Positions 46,631 through 55,408 of a stretch of 64,000 nt of DNA are shown in pieces; within the stretch, counting starts at the first letter, position 1; every line of letters begins with the position of its first letter. The DNA is from Salinimonas lutimaris (GTDB lineage: Bacteria; Pseudomonadota; Gammaproteobacteria; Enterobacterales; Alteromonadaceae), in contig NZ_CP036536.1 in the NCBI RefSeq assembly GCF_005222225.1, forward strand, positions 1,574,001 through 1,638,000, given 5' to 3'. A program made the position numbers and the translations under genes. Below the pieces are notes generated by a model, which did no database searches, had not been told where the DNA came from, and saw only the letters and a program-made list of their open reading frames with translations.

Positions 46631-46657
46631 CAATATGCACACATAAACATTATGTGA
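46631..46657. repeat. Right junction (attR) with recombinase-type inverted repeat
   Basis: CAATATGCACA (46631-46641) is the inverted copy of the left-end word, followed after 11 bases by the crossover word TGTGA (46653-46657). From TGT GAG (46653) the chromosomal miaE frame resumes. Confidence 0.75.
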
Positions 46658-47297
46658 GCTCAAAGCTGCGCAAACCGCCATGCTGCTGATTCGTCGTTAT
46701 GCGGTAGACAAAGAAAACGGCGATACACTGCTGGCATGGCTAAAGCCCTACGAAGATTTTGTGTATCGTAAAATTGGTAACGGTGAGTTTAATGGTGCGC
46801 ACAGTGGTCTGAAAAAAATCATTCAGTCACACGGAGAAACCGAATTTGCCGATGATCTGGTGGCTAAAATGGTGTTGCTGATAAAAGAGGAGTTGCATCA
46901 CTTTCAGCAGGTACTGGAAATACTGCAGCGCCGGAATATCGATTATCATAATGTCAGTGCCGGGCGTTATGCCAAAGGACTGATGCGCCATGTACGTACC
47001 TATGAGCCACAAACTCTGGTCGATAAACTCATTTGCGGGGCTTACATCGAAGCGCGCAGTTGTGAGCGCTTTGCTAAAATCGCACCTTATCTGGATGATG
47101 AGCTTAACCGCTTTTATATCTCTTTGTTAAGAAGTGAAGCCAGACACTATCAGGACTACCTGACCCTGGCGCAGCAGGTTGCCGGCGAAGATATCACAGC
47201 GCGTATCCGGTATTTTGGTGAAGTAGAAGCCGGGCTGATTGCTACGCCGGATAACAACTTTAAGTTTCACTCAGGCGTGCCGCAATCTCGTACATAA
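46653..47297 (+). pseudogene. miaE: miaE 3' fragment, cut by element integration
   Basis: From TGT GAG at 46653 the frame encodes CELKAAQTAMLLIRRYAVDK and the rest of MiaE to the stop at 47297 (214 residues), in chromosome-like codons. Joined to the 5' piece it would make a protein of about 256 residues. The E..H motifs in EELHHFQQVLE and SEARHYQDYL are intact. An internal ATG at 46680 could start a 205-residue product, but that would lack the first 51 residues, including the helix-1 Glu at the cut site. No clear ribosome binding site is present. Confidence 0.9.
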
Positions 47298-47339
47298 GCG
47301 TCCAGCACATAAACAGCCCTGGTTTATCCAGAGGATTTA

Positions 47340-47813
47340 TTACTGATTGAGTGCGGTAAATCCTTCGGCAAAGCCGATTAATGACACCGGCAAAGTTTTT
47401 TGCTTCTGTTTTGCATCTGCATATACCACAAGCATCCGGCTGTTGTTTTTCATACTTTTAATCAGTGGCTCATCCATTTTTACCACTGCCTGGCAGGCTG
47501 CATCAGTACACTGCGAGAATGGTAGCTGAACAGGCTTGTCGTCTCCTACCTTGATGCCGAAGCCGGCTGTCTTCATGGCGTTGGGCGGAAAACGCAACTG
47601 CAACACCGGAAAATCGGGGCTAATGGCATAAGTCACATTGACTCCCAGCACAATATGCTTACCCGCCGGATCTTTGCTAACCATCTGTGAAAGGGAACAG
47701 TTGCCATGCTCGCCGCATAGTAGTGACCATGAATCAAAATCTGTAGTGCTGACAGATTGTGCAATAAGTGGGGCAGGTAACAGGCTAAGTAATAGGGGAA
47801 TTATCTTTTTCAT
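47340..47813 (-). CDS. IalB-like (invasion-associated locus B family) periplasmic protein
   Basis: A 157-residue protein from ATG 47813, which has AGGA just upstream; a longer frame to 47882 adds a leader-less segment. A signal peptide ends near PLIAQS. The body resembles the IalB family: DFDSWSLLCGE..NCSLSQ, then VLQLRFPPNA and QLPFSQCTDAACQAVVKMD, with paired cysteines likely forming disulfides. The family is named from Bartonella, but in free-living bacteria it is a periplasmic protein of unknown role. It is convergent with the 3' piece of miaE. Confidence 0.75.
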   Translation of the reverse strand: MKKIIPLLLSLLPAPLIAQSVSTTDFDSWSLLCGEHGNCSLSQMVSKDPAGKHIVLGVNVTYAISPDFPVLQLRFPPNAMKTAGFGIKVGDDKPVQLPFSQCTDAACQAVVKMDEPLIKSMKNNSRMLVVYADAKQKQKTLPVSLIGFAEGFTALNQ

Positions 47814-47882
47814 TGTCGTCCTGAGTTTATCGGCAGGCGTTCCTGCATACCGTAATGTACTATTATCGTCACAAATAAACAC

Positions 47883-47911
47883 AAAGCGCCAGCATTACGC
47901 CGGCGCTTTTT
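47883..47911 (-). terminator. Terminator after the PEP-CTERM gene
   Basis: AAAGCGCC (47883-47890) and GGCGCTTT (47902-47909) form the stem around an 11-base loop. On the minus strand it lies 12 bases after the stop of the PEP-CTERM gene, though the T-rich side is stronger on the + strand. Confidence 0.65.
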
Positions 47912-47922
47912 GTTATGCAGGA

Positions 47923-49200
47923 CTATGACCGCTTCTGACGACGAAGACGGCTTATACTTACCACGATCAGGCTCATTAACAGCAGCAGCTTAGGCTCAGG
48001 AACCTGGGTTGGATTATCTGCAACAAACTGAGAGATCGCGTTCTGATTCATATCCACAAGACCCACACCATCAAATGTAAGCCCGGTAATAAAGGCAGCA
48101 GCATCTTCCGGGTCCAGCATGGCGTCCACTTCTATGCCAAGAATCCGAAACTGTGAGACTGCCTCATCAAAGGTAAAAACTTCACCACCAATAATATCGT
48201 CCAGCGTGTCGTACCATTGTCCGGCCACGTCGTCCCATAGCCACAGGTCAAAAACATTGTCGCCAATATCCTCTGGTAGCAATACAGACGTCATGTCCGG
48301 GCCATCATTAACAATGTAGTCGTACCCAATGGCAACAAACGGGTCGATAAAAACAGTCTCGCCTTCTTCATCAATAGAGAACTCAAATCTGAAATCGCTG
48401 GGAGTTTCCGGGTCAATCAGAGGCATCAGCGGATTGTCAGCGGTGCCGCCGGGTAATTCTCCCTCACGAATAGCAAATTTCCAGATACCGGCTGTGTCGG
48501 TATTGCTGGGCGATTCATCAATATCAGCAATGGCACTGGTACGAGAACCTGGGATAGTGAAAAAATGTTCGCCGTCACCGGCATCATAACCAGCCTGAGC
48601 CGGTGTTCCGCCCAGACCGTTTACACCACCTGAAAGATCACCTGTGGTCCAGTTAATATCTTCATAGCGAAATTCGACATCAAAATTGCCTTCGCCGGTG
48701 TCACTGCGATCAATCAGTACTAACTGAAAAGTATTGGTCACATCAGCATTATTAGAATAATAGCCAACCTCATGCCAGGTAACGACCAGAGTCTGTGCAT
48801 TGGGTGCGCCAATATAGACCTCCCCACAATCACCACAGCGGGTATCCACATCGGCCCAGAAGGGCGCAATCATAGGCTGATTAGCTGATGGAAATGGATT
48901 AGGGGTAAAGCCACTGACAGGCCCGTTAACCGTGATATTGCCGTTATTATTTACCCAGAAAGAGTCGTAGAATGTGCCGAAGAAATTGTAGCCTGCTTCG
49001 GGAGTCTGGCCAGCGGAAAGGTCAGACAGAAAAATCTGCTGGCTGGAACCATCGTCGTTGCCGTTCATTAGCAGATTACCAAATCCGGTATCAGTGGAGC
49101 CATCCCAGTTTTGGAGCAGTACACTGGCCTGGGCAGAAAATGCGGTGCAGCCTGCGACAGCGGCGCTTAACAAAAGTTTGCGAAATGTAAATAAATGCAT
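47923..49200 (-). CDS. NIDO-domain PEP-CTERM surface protein
   Basis: A 425-residue exported protein. The signal peptide ends near FSAQA. A nidogen-like (NIDO) region (about 55-230) includes FWVNNNGNITVNGPVSGF, MIAPFWADVDTR and VVTWHEVGYY. The C-terminus is a PEP-CTERM sorting tag: VPEPKLLLLMSLIVV followed by RLRRQKR. PEP-CTERM proteins are processed by exosortase and linked to extracellular polysaccharide; no exosortase lies in the window. A candidate sigma-54 promoter lies 37-54 bases upstream. Confidence 0.88.
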   Translation of the reverse strand: MHLFTFRKLLLSAAVAGCTAFSAQASVLLQNWDGSTDTGFGNLLMNGNDDGSSQQIFLSDLSAGQTPEAGYNFFGTFYDSFWVNNNGNITVNGPVSGFTPNPFPSANQPMIAPFWADVDTRCGDCGEVYIGAPNAQTLVVTWHEVGYYSNNADVTNTFQLVLIDRSDTGEGNFDVEFRYEDINWTTGDLSGGVNGLGGTPAQAGYDAGDGEHFFTIPGSRTSAIADIDESPSNTDTAGIWKFAIREGELPGGTADNPLMPLIDPETPSDFRFEFSIDEEGETVFIDPFVAIGYDYIVNDGPDMTSVLLPEDIGDNVFDLWLWDDVAGQWYDTLDDIIGGEVFTFDEAVSQFRILGIEVDAMLDPEDAAAFITGLTFDGVGLVDMNQNAISQFVADNPTQVPEPKLLLLMSLIVVSISRLRRQKRS

Positions 49201-49579
49201 TGAATTTCCCTATATTAGATTTATTTAAAGTTTGATAAGCAGTAACTAGGCCATATTTAAATGTTTTTAAAATCAATCGCTTAAAATATCTCTCATTTTT
49301 GTTTGTAAAAAATCCTGACATTTTTTAACCATGTTTTTGACAAAAAAGAGAGTCACATCGCCAATAAACGAGTAAAGCGCGCTATCGGTTGATCTAAACA
49401 CTCTGATTAAAAAATATTAATATTGAAATGAACCGCAACGGAGTTTTAACACTAAGAACACCAAGCCAGGTTTGTTCGGCTATCCTTTGAACAAGCCGGT
49501 GATAGCGTTTGATTGATTCACTGGTACCGGATGGCCGTTAAATTGCCGGTACAACCATGCAGGAGATGCCAGGGTTACT
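49201..49579. other. Divergent intergenic region, PEP-CTERM gene / membrane protein gene
   Basis: About 380 AT-rich bases with no gene seen. The part next to the PEP-CTERM gene holds the sigma-54-type site; in the rest I see only AT-rich DNA and no clear symmetry. Confidence 0.5.
49237..49254 (-). promoter_or_regulatory. Candidate sigma-54 (-24/-12) promoter of the PEP-CTERM gene
   Basis: On the minus strand ATGGCC, then AGTTAC, then TGCTT gives the GG-N10-GC spacing required for sigma-54. Transcription would start about 25-30 bases before the ATG. PEP-CTERM genes are often under the PrsK/PrsR sigma-54 system, which fits. Confidence 0.5.
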
Positions 49580-50200
49580 ATGCAGCATCAGGTAAGGGCT
49601 AATTTTGTCACGGCGCCGCCGCGTTGGAGCGTATTAGAAGGCTTACTGGTTTTTTGTACCGCAGGACTTTATCTGCCAGTGTGGTTTTATCTGGTCGCCA
49701 GAGATATTCGTACTATCAATAAAAGCGATATGGTGCCGCTCGGCTGGTCGCTGGTTCCCCTTATTGTCTTTATTCAGCCTCTGGCATTTATCCGTTTTTT
49801 TCGCTACTTGCGCAGCGCAGAAAAAACGCTGAATCTATGGCGTTGGCCGGCGTTATTTGACTTTATCTGGATGACAGTATTTTTTGGTTGCAGTGTGTTT
49901 TTCACTGTCACCGCTTTCTGGGAGGTATCAACCATCACTAAGGTGGTTGTATCGCTATTGTCGGTATTGAATTTCATGATTCTGCACCGGCGAATAAACC
50001 GGTTCAGAAAGCGCTGCCAGAACGAAGCGGTAGCAACACGTCATTATGGCTACAACTCGCTGGAGTGGATAGTGGTGGGTATTTTTACACCGCTGATGCT
50101 GGCGCTGTTTTTATATACGTACATTAATTCAGATCTGCATGAAAAATTACCGTCTAAAAAGCTCTTTTCTCAGCACATCAACACGCGTTACGACGCCTGA
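49580..50200 (+). CDS. Membrane protein of unknown function
   Basis: A 206-residue protein with about five hydrophobic segments. The first part, LEGLLVFCTAGLYLPVWFYL followed by ARDIRTIN, resembles the start of DUF4234-type membrane proteins; I am not certain of that. The middle is aromatic-rich (FIWMTVFFGCSVFF) and the C-terminus is polar. The start ATG 49580 has AGGG upstream. Its stop overlaps the end of the convergent gene at 50188 by 13 bases. Confidence 0.7.
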   Translation: MQHQVRANFVTAPPRWSVLEGLLVFCTAGLYLPVWFYLVARDIRTINKSDMVPLGWSLVPLIVFIQPLAFIRFFRYLRSAEKTLNLWRWPALFDFIWMTVFFGCSVFFTVTAFWEVSTITKVVVSLLSVLNFMILHRRINRFRKRCQNEAVATRHYGYNSLEWIVVGIFTPLMLALFLYTYINSDLHEKLPSKKLFSQHINTRYDA

Positions 50201-50835
50201 CGTCCCTGACGGATTGCCCGCCAGCAGGGCGGGTCGGGGCGAACCAGCACAACTTGCTCACCCTGAGTGAAGGTGTCATTACTGGTAATTGGCTCAACCA
50301 GAATATAGTGGGTCTGGCAGTATTTATCTTTAAAGCATGCCTCAGCAGGATTGCCATTGCGCGACACACCAATAGTAATTTCAGCCACACAACCACAAAA
50401 GGATTTTGAATAATGCTCATCGTCCTCAGCAATAAGCAAACGATGAAGATAACCTGACAGCAGGCTCAACAGCGATAAGGCGGAGGTTAGTGCCACAGGC
50501 AGGATAAAGGCTTCAGATTGCAGCGCTGGCACCAACACAGACACCAGGCCGTGCAATAAATAGCCGCACAGGGCAAACAGAGTAAGCAGAACAGACACCC
50601 ACAATAATAAGGGTAAGCGTGAAAGGCCGGTTGCCGTCAGCACCATAGCAGTAAACGACAGGGAGGCCGCAGCAGGCTGCTCCGGAATTTTCTGTGGATC
50701 GTCAAAAATACCCATAAAGCTCTTACCGATTAAGGTCGCCAGGGCTTCCACCAGAAAAAACGCCAGCACGATGGCGATGGCAAGGCTAAACCAGTAGTTT
50801 ATGCCAGTAAACATCAGGGTCGTCATACTTTTCAT
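50188..50835 (-). CDS. YqiJ-like membrane protein with C-terminal OB-fold-like domain
   Basis: A 215-residue protein from ATG 50835 (AAGG before it). Three or four membrane segments span about residues 10-130. The soluble C-terminus (about 145-200: CGCVAEITIGVSRNGNPAEA, then ILVEPITSNDTFTQGEQVVL) looks like the OB fold of YqiJ/NfeD-type proteins. In E. coli YqiJ is encoded next to the flotillin YqiK; no flotillin gene is adjacent here. The role is unknown but probably concerns membrane organisation. Confidence 0.6.
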   Translation of the reverse strand: MKSMTTLMFTGINYWFSLAIAIVLAFFLVEALATLIGKSFMGIFDDPQKIPEQPAAASLSFTAMVLTATGLSRLPLLLWVSVLLTLFALCGYLLHGLVSVLVPALQSEAFILPVALTSALSLLSLLSGYLHRLLIAEDDEHYSKSFCGCVAEITIGVSRNGNPAEACFKDKYCQTHYILVEPITSNDTFTQGEQVVLVRPDPPCWRAIRQGRQAS

Positions 50836-50951
50836 CAATCCTTAATGAACAAGTGTCTTTATTGTTTATAGCACACAAAATCACCTTTGGTACGACTTTT
50901 GAGCGAGATAAGACAGTGATCGGACCCCTTGCTAACGGGCAGACTCTGGCA

Positions 50952-51677
50952 CTAATGCTGATGCTCGCCATCAAGCGGTTTACCGTCCGCCTGATAGAAG
51001 CCACTGGCGCCGGCTTCCAGAAACCCCTGATGAACCATTCTGGTTAAAAACGGGTCGGTATGATCATCGCCAATATCCGCATAATCTGTACTCTGATACT
51101 GTTCTCTGGCCGCAAAAAAATGGTTAATCTTCTGTCTGTTCTGGTCTACCTGCTGTAAATCCCAATGATAGGTGTGATCCCCACGGGTAATAGTTAACAT
51201 TTTCACCAGTTTTAATGCCGGTATCCAGATCAGGTCATAGTGGGTGTTGTCAGCCCGCAGATGTAGTTGTTGTTCCGTGCAGCCCTTACCGGTGCTTTTT
51301 TGTAGCTTCATGGCCTGTAACAGCTCGTTGCTGATCAACTGATAATGCTGCGACCAGTTGTTATCTCGCCGGCCATGCAGCAATTCACCCGGTTGGTATT
51401 CAATGGCCCGCTGATGGGCATCAAAGTAGCGGGTCGGTTTAATCATTCCCGGCCGCGCTGATTGCCAGGCCTGAGTAATCTCAGTGGCTTCAAACTGGTG
51501 GGCCACATTGCCAGGTTTTCGCCATAGCTGCATATGACTGGTTCTGATTTGCTTGTTTACAATAACGCGGGTTTCATAGCGGGCGTTGAGCCAGGTATCC
51601 GGCTCAGCGCAGGACTGTGCCTGTACCGGGCCTGTTAGCATAGCCACGGCACAGGTAAAAAAGATAAATAATTTCAT
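50952..51677 (-). CDS. Periplasmic protein of unknown function
   Basis: A 241-residue protein from ATG 51677, which opens with a signal peptide (MKLFIFFTCAVAMLTGPVQA). The mature part is rich in aromatic and His residues and includes TWLNARYETRVIVNKQIRTS and IWIPALKLVKMLTITRGDHT; it ends in a His-containing tail (GEHQH). I do not recognise the family. The frame is open upstream to 51761, but that part has no export signal. It lies 99 bases downstream of the second alkaline phosphatase gene on the same strand. Confidence 0.65.
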   Translation of the reverse strand: MKLFIFFTCAVAMLTGPVQAQSCAEPDTWLNARYETRVIVNKQIRTSHMQLWRKPGNVAHQFEATEITQAWQSARPGMIKPTRYFDAHQRAIEYQPGELLHGRRDNNWSQHYQLISNELLQAMKLQKSTGKGCTEQQLHLRADNTHYDLIWIPALKLVKMLTITRGDHTYHWDLQQVDQNRQKINHFFAAREQYQSTDYADIGDDHTDPFLTRMVHQGFLEAGASGFYQADGKPLDGEHQH

Positions 51678-51776
51678 ACAAAAGGGATATCCAAAACAAA
51701 AGACAATCGATACGGTACGGTCAGGGCTGCAATGGCGGGCAGTGCCGGTCATATCCGCCATACTGCCCGCCTTGCG

Positions 51777-53672
51777 TTACTCTACGGCGGAGTTGGTCTG
51801 GCCAACAAAGTCACCGGCAAAGTCCATTACGTGAAAAATCACACTTTGCTCATTGGTGCCGTTCACCAGAAACGCGCCCGGGCCTTTGGCATAAATACCC
51901 ACATCTTCGCCTGAGTGGGTTTCTGAGCTAAGCGGTACCAGCGCTTCCTGATGGAAACCCGGCGTAGTGGTATCTACGTCTGTCAGATCCCTGCGTCCGG
52001 CTTCAGCCTCGGTAGCATAGCTGGCATCGGCGTCGGTTTCTGCTCCCAGGTTACGAAAGCCCAGGCCATTGGCATAGCCTACGGTGGTGTAGGGTAAGTC
52101 GTCAGCGGCTGTAGCGGGTTCGTCTGCCCCCACGTTGACTACTTTACCTAAAATAGGATTACCTCGTTTCGGATAGCCCGCTATGGTAAACACATGGCCA
52201 TGGTCGGCGGTAACAATAATCAGGGTGTCGTCGTCACGGGTCATGGCATCAGCGGTGGCCACTGCATCTGCAAATGCAATAGTCTCGTGCAGGGCACCAT
52301 AGGCATTACCGGCATGGTGCGCATGGTCAATGCGACCGGACTCAACCATTAAAAAGAAGCCCTCGTCGTTGTTATCCAGCACCTTGATGGCAGTTTCAGT
52401 CATTTGCGCAATACTGGGCTCGCCCGCTACATCGTTAGTGCGGTCGGCCTCATACTGCATGTGCGACTCATTAAACAGGGCAAAAACCTTGTCAGTGGTT
52501 TCTGTATTAAGCCCATTGAAGCCGGTTTCATCGGTCAGGTAGATACCGGTCGGGTAGGTTTGCTGCCATTCTGCGGTCAGGTCACGTCCATCGGTACGAT
52601 CCCCTTCGGTTTCGCTCACCGCATCATTACTGTTAAAAGCGGCATCCTTAGGCAAAAAATGGCGGCGGCCCCCACCCATAACCACTTCTATTCCATCTAC
52701 ATCCAGTTCGCTGTAGCGCGCTTCCAGATTGGCTTCAAAGTTCACCAGCTGATCGGCGATGTCGGTACAGCCTGCCGCAACCGCTTCTTCGGGCATATCG
52801 GAAATATCTTCCCAGTTACGGTCTGCTGACTTAGCGTAAGTGGCACCCGGTGTGGCGTGTGTAATCCGGGCTGTGGACACAATTCCGGTAGATTTACCGG
52901 CCATTTCAGCCAGTTCAAGCGCGGTGACCAGTTCATTCCCGGCTACCGTTGCACAATTTCCACGTTCAATGTTTTCGTTGACGCCAATAACCCCGACATC
53001 GGTTTTCACACCGCTCATCATGGCGGTCATGGTACCGGCAGAGTCGGGTGTCTGCGCATCAACGTTGTACGTTTTAGATAACCCGGAAAAAGGAAAAGTA
53101 TCAAAGCTCAGCTGGTTTTCCTCTCCCTGCTGGCCTTTCAGCTGTCCATCCAGAATACGGGCAGCGGTGACCGTTGAGATTCCCATACCATCGCCCACAA
53201 ACAAAATAACATTCTTGGCTGTTCCCCGCAGCGCTTCCACCATCGCCTGCAGTTCAGCTTTAGATGATGCCTGTCCAACCGAGGTGATGGTAGCTGAGGA
53301 CGTGCTGCCGCTGTTTGTGGCATTCATCCAGATTTGTTTATTGGCCTGTACCTCAGCCTGCGCATCCTGAAACCAGTCGTTATTCAGGCTACTCAGTAAC
53401 AGGGCTTCGCTGAGACTGTTGTTGCCCGGCGCGCACACAAAGCTGGTGTGGCTAATTTCATCATCAGCCAGTTCACCGTCACCATTAGCATCCAGGCCAG
53501 AATCAATGCGTACGCCGCTATTCGGGCAATTGCCATCACCTGAGGGCAGTTCGGTTTGTACTGTCAGGCTGGTTTGTCCGTTAGTGCCGTCCACGCCATC
53601 ATCACCGTCGGATGAACAGGCTGCAAGGCCACTGATGGCCAGCGCTATCAGGCTATATTTAAATAATTTCAT
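51777..53672 (-). CDS. Alkaline phosphatase lipoprotein with N-terminal Cys/Asp-rich domain
   Basis: A 631-residue lipoprotein. ATG 53672 follows GAGGAGC and gives a leader ending ISGLAACSS. Residues about 25-95 form a small domain (DGDDGVDGTNG, then GVRIDSGLDANGDGELADDE and FVCAPGNN) seen at the N-terminus of other marine surface proteins. The alkaline phosphatase domain has VILFVGDGMGIS, the nucleophile in TPDSAGTMTAMMSG, GGGRRHFLP, DHAHHAGNA and TADHGH. It hydrolyses phosphomonoesters outside the cytoplasm. It is a close paralogue of the gene directly upstream, whose stop is 14 bases before this start. Confidence 0.9.
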   Translation of the reverse strand: MKLFKYSLIALAISGLAACSSDGDDGVDGTNGQTSLTVQTELPSGDGNCPNSGVRIDSGLDANGDGELADDEISHTSFVCAPGNNSLSEALLLSSLNNDWFQDAQAEVQANKQIWMNATNSGSTSSATITSVGQASSKAELQAMVEALRGTAKNVILFVGDGMGISTVTAARILDGQLKGQQGEENQLSFDTFPFSGLSKTYNVDAQTPDSAGTMTAMMSGVKTDVGVIGVNENIERGNCATVAGNELVTALELAEMAGKSTGIVSTARITHATPGATYAKSADRNWEDISDMPEEAVAAGCTDIADQLVNFEANLEARYSELDVDGIEVVMGGGRRHFLPKDAAFNSNDAVSETEGDRTDGRDLTAEWQQTYPTGIYLTDETGFNGLNTETTDKVFALFNESHMQYEADRTNDVAGEPSIAQMTETAIKVLDNNDEGFFLMVESGRIDHAHHAGNAYGALHETIAFADAVATADAMTRDDDTLIIVTADHGHVFTIAGYPKRGNPILGKVVNVGADEPATAADDLPYTTVGYANGLGFRNLGAETDADASYATEAEAGRRDLTDVDTTTPGFHQEALVPLSSETHSGEDVGIYAKGPGAFLVNGTNEQSVIFHVMDFAGDFVGQTNSAVE

Positions 53673-53685
53673 TGGCTTGCTCCTC

Positions 53686-55269
53686 TTATTCATTTACCAG
53701 GCCAAGGGCCTGATCCATCAGGTGAAAAATCACATTTTGTTCGACGACTCCCTGTACCAGCTGACTGCCGGGACCGGTGGCGTGTAGTGCAATATCTTCA
53801 CCCGAGTGGGTTTCGGAGCTCAGCGGAATCAATGCTTCCTGATGATAGCCCGGGGTCGTGGTATCAACGCCTGTCAAATCCATCCGGCCCGCTGCAATAT
53901 CATAGTTATAGGACTCGTCAGAGTCGGTCTCATCGCCCAGATTCTGAAATCCTAAACCATTCATGTAGCCCACAGTGGTGTAGGGCATGCCGTCAGCAGC
54001 TGTGGCCGGCTCTTCCTCGCCCACGTTCACCACCTTACCCAGAATCGGATTTCCCCGCTTGGGATAACCGGCAATGGTAAATACATGACCGTGGTCGGCG
54101 GTCACCAGTATCAGGGTTTCTTCAGGGTTGGTATTCTCCACTGCGGCCATCACAGCCTGTTCAAAGGCCAGCGTGTCTGACAGCGCGCCGGCGGCATTGC
54201 CGGCATGATGGGCATGGTCAATGCGGCCAGACTCGACCATCAGGAAAAAGCCTTTTTTGTTGTTATCCAGAATATCAATGGCTTTGCTGGTCATCTGCGC
54301 AATACTGGGTTCGCCCGCCACATCATTGCCGCGATCTGCGTCATACTGCATGTGCGACTCGTTGAACAAGCCAAATGCACGGGTGGTGGCGGCCGGGTCG
54401 ATGCCATCAAAACCCGCCTGGTCAGTGACATAAACCCCGTTGGTGTATTTTTGTTGCCACTCAGCGGTCAGGTCGCGCTCGTCTGTACGATCGCCTTCTG
54501 TTTCACTGACCGCATCATTGCTGTTAAACGCAGCATCTTTAGGTAAAAAGTGACGACGCCCGCCACCAAAAGCAACTTCAATACCGTCTACATCAATACC
54601 GTTGTATCGCGCTTCAAGGTAGTTCTCAAAGTTAACCAGCTGGTCGGCAATATCTTTACACCCTGCTGTCACGGCTTCTTCTGGCATGTCTGATACATCT
54701 TCCCAGTTACGGTCAGCAGATTTTGCATAGGTGGCTGCAGGCGTAGCGTGAGTGATTCGTGCGGTGGATACGATACCGGTAGACAATCCTTTTATTTCAG
54801 CCAGTTCCAGAGCAGTGACAACTTCATTTGTGGCAACGGTTGCACAATTGCCACGCTCAATATCTTCATCAACACCGATGACGCCTACATCGGTTTTCAG
54901 ACCCGACATCATGGCTGTCATGGTACCGGCGGAATCCGGTGTCTGCGCATCCACGTTATAGGTTTTTACCAGCGCGGTATGGGGAAAGGTTTCAAATTGC
55001 AGGTAGCCTTCTTCACCAGGCTGGCCGTTTAGCTGGCCTTTCATAATGCGTGATGAGGTCAGGGTAGAAATACCCATGCCATCACCGACAAATAAAATAA
55101 CGTTTTTAGCCTTGAAGCGGTTGTCTGTTGCCATTTTGGCTTCAAGCTTACTTTGTGCGTCAGTGAACCATGCGCTGTCTGCCTGATAGTCAGGTAACAC
55201 GTCGGCATGAAGCCCTGAAGAAACCGCCATTGCGATAGCACTGGCCGTCACTTTCCAGTTAAATTTCAT
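53686..55269 (-). CDS. Alkaline phosphatase, periplasmic
   Basis: A 527-residue enzyme with a signal peptide (MKFNWKVTASAIAMAVSSGL, ending near HA). Metal- and phosphate-binding motifs are intact: VILFVGDGMGIS, TPDSAGTMTAMMSG (nucleophile Ser), GGGRRHFLP, DHAHHAGNA and TADHGHVFTIAGYP. It supplies phosphate from organic esters. AGGA precedes ATG 55269. It is the first gene of a two-phosphatase operon; most of the catalytic domain is near-identical to the downstream copy, which points to tandem duplication followed by gain of the lipoprotein N-terminus. Confidence 0.93.
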   Translation of the reverse strand: MKFNWKVTASAIAMAVSSGLHADVLPDYQADSAWFTDAQSKLEAKMATDNRFKAKNVILFVGDGMGISTLTSSRIMKGQLNGQPGEEGYLQFETFPHTALVKTYNVDAQTPDSAGTMTAMMSGLKTDVGVIGVDEDIERGNCATVATNEVVTALELAEIKGLSTGIVSTARITHATPAATYAKSADRNWEDVSDMPEEAVTAGCKDIADQLVNFENYLEARYNGIDVDGIEVAFGGGRRHFLPKDAAFNSNDAVSETEGDRTDERDLTAEWQQKYTNGVYVTDQAGFDGIDPAATTRAFGLFNESHMQYDADRGNDVAGEPSIAQMTSKAIDILDNNKKGFFLMVESGRIDHAHHAGNAAGALSDTLAFEQAVMAAVENTNPEETLILVTADHGHVFTIAGYPKRGNPILGKVVNVGEEEPATAADGMPYTTVGYMNGLGFQNLGDETDSDESYNYDIAAGRMDLTGVDTTTPGYHQEALIPLSSETHSGEDIALHATGPGSQLVQGVVEQNVIFHLMDQALGLVNE

Positions 55270-55408
55270 GGTGTATATTCCTAATTTGTATTATTTGCAG
55301 TTGGAACAGGGCTGGCTGGCATACAACGAAGACGTAGACTTCAGTACCGTGCGGGATGTTTTGTGCAGTCCCTTTGCACCAGACCGCAAACGAGAATAAA
55401 AAGCGGAT

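Larger units (their letters stand above)
35314..46652. mobile_element. Integrated element of about 11.3 kb inside miaE, carrying a replacement miaE
   Basis: Boundaries follow from the two halves of the host miaE, which join in frame at TGTGA if the interval is removed. The interior is strikingly AT-rich compared with both flanks. It encodes, left to right, a large serine recombinase, an HUH relaxase-like protein, an unknown protein, a RepL-like protein, type III Mod and Res, two unknown minus-strand genes and a complete miaE. The gene set suggests an integrative, possibly mobilisable, element derived from a plasmid. No conjugation genes are present. Confidence 0.9.
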
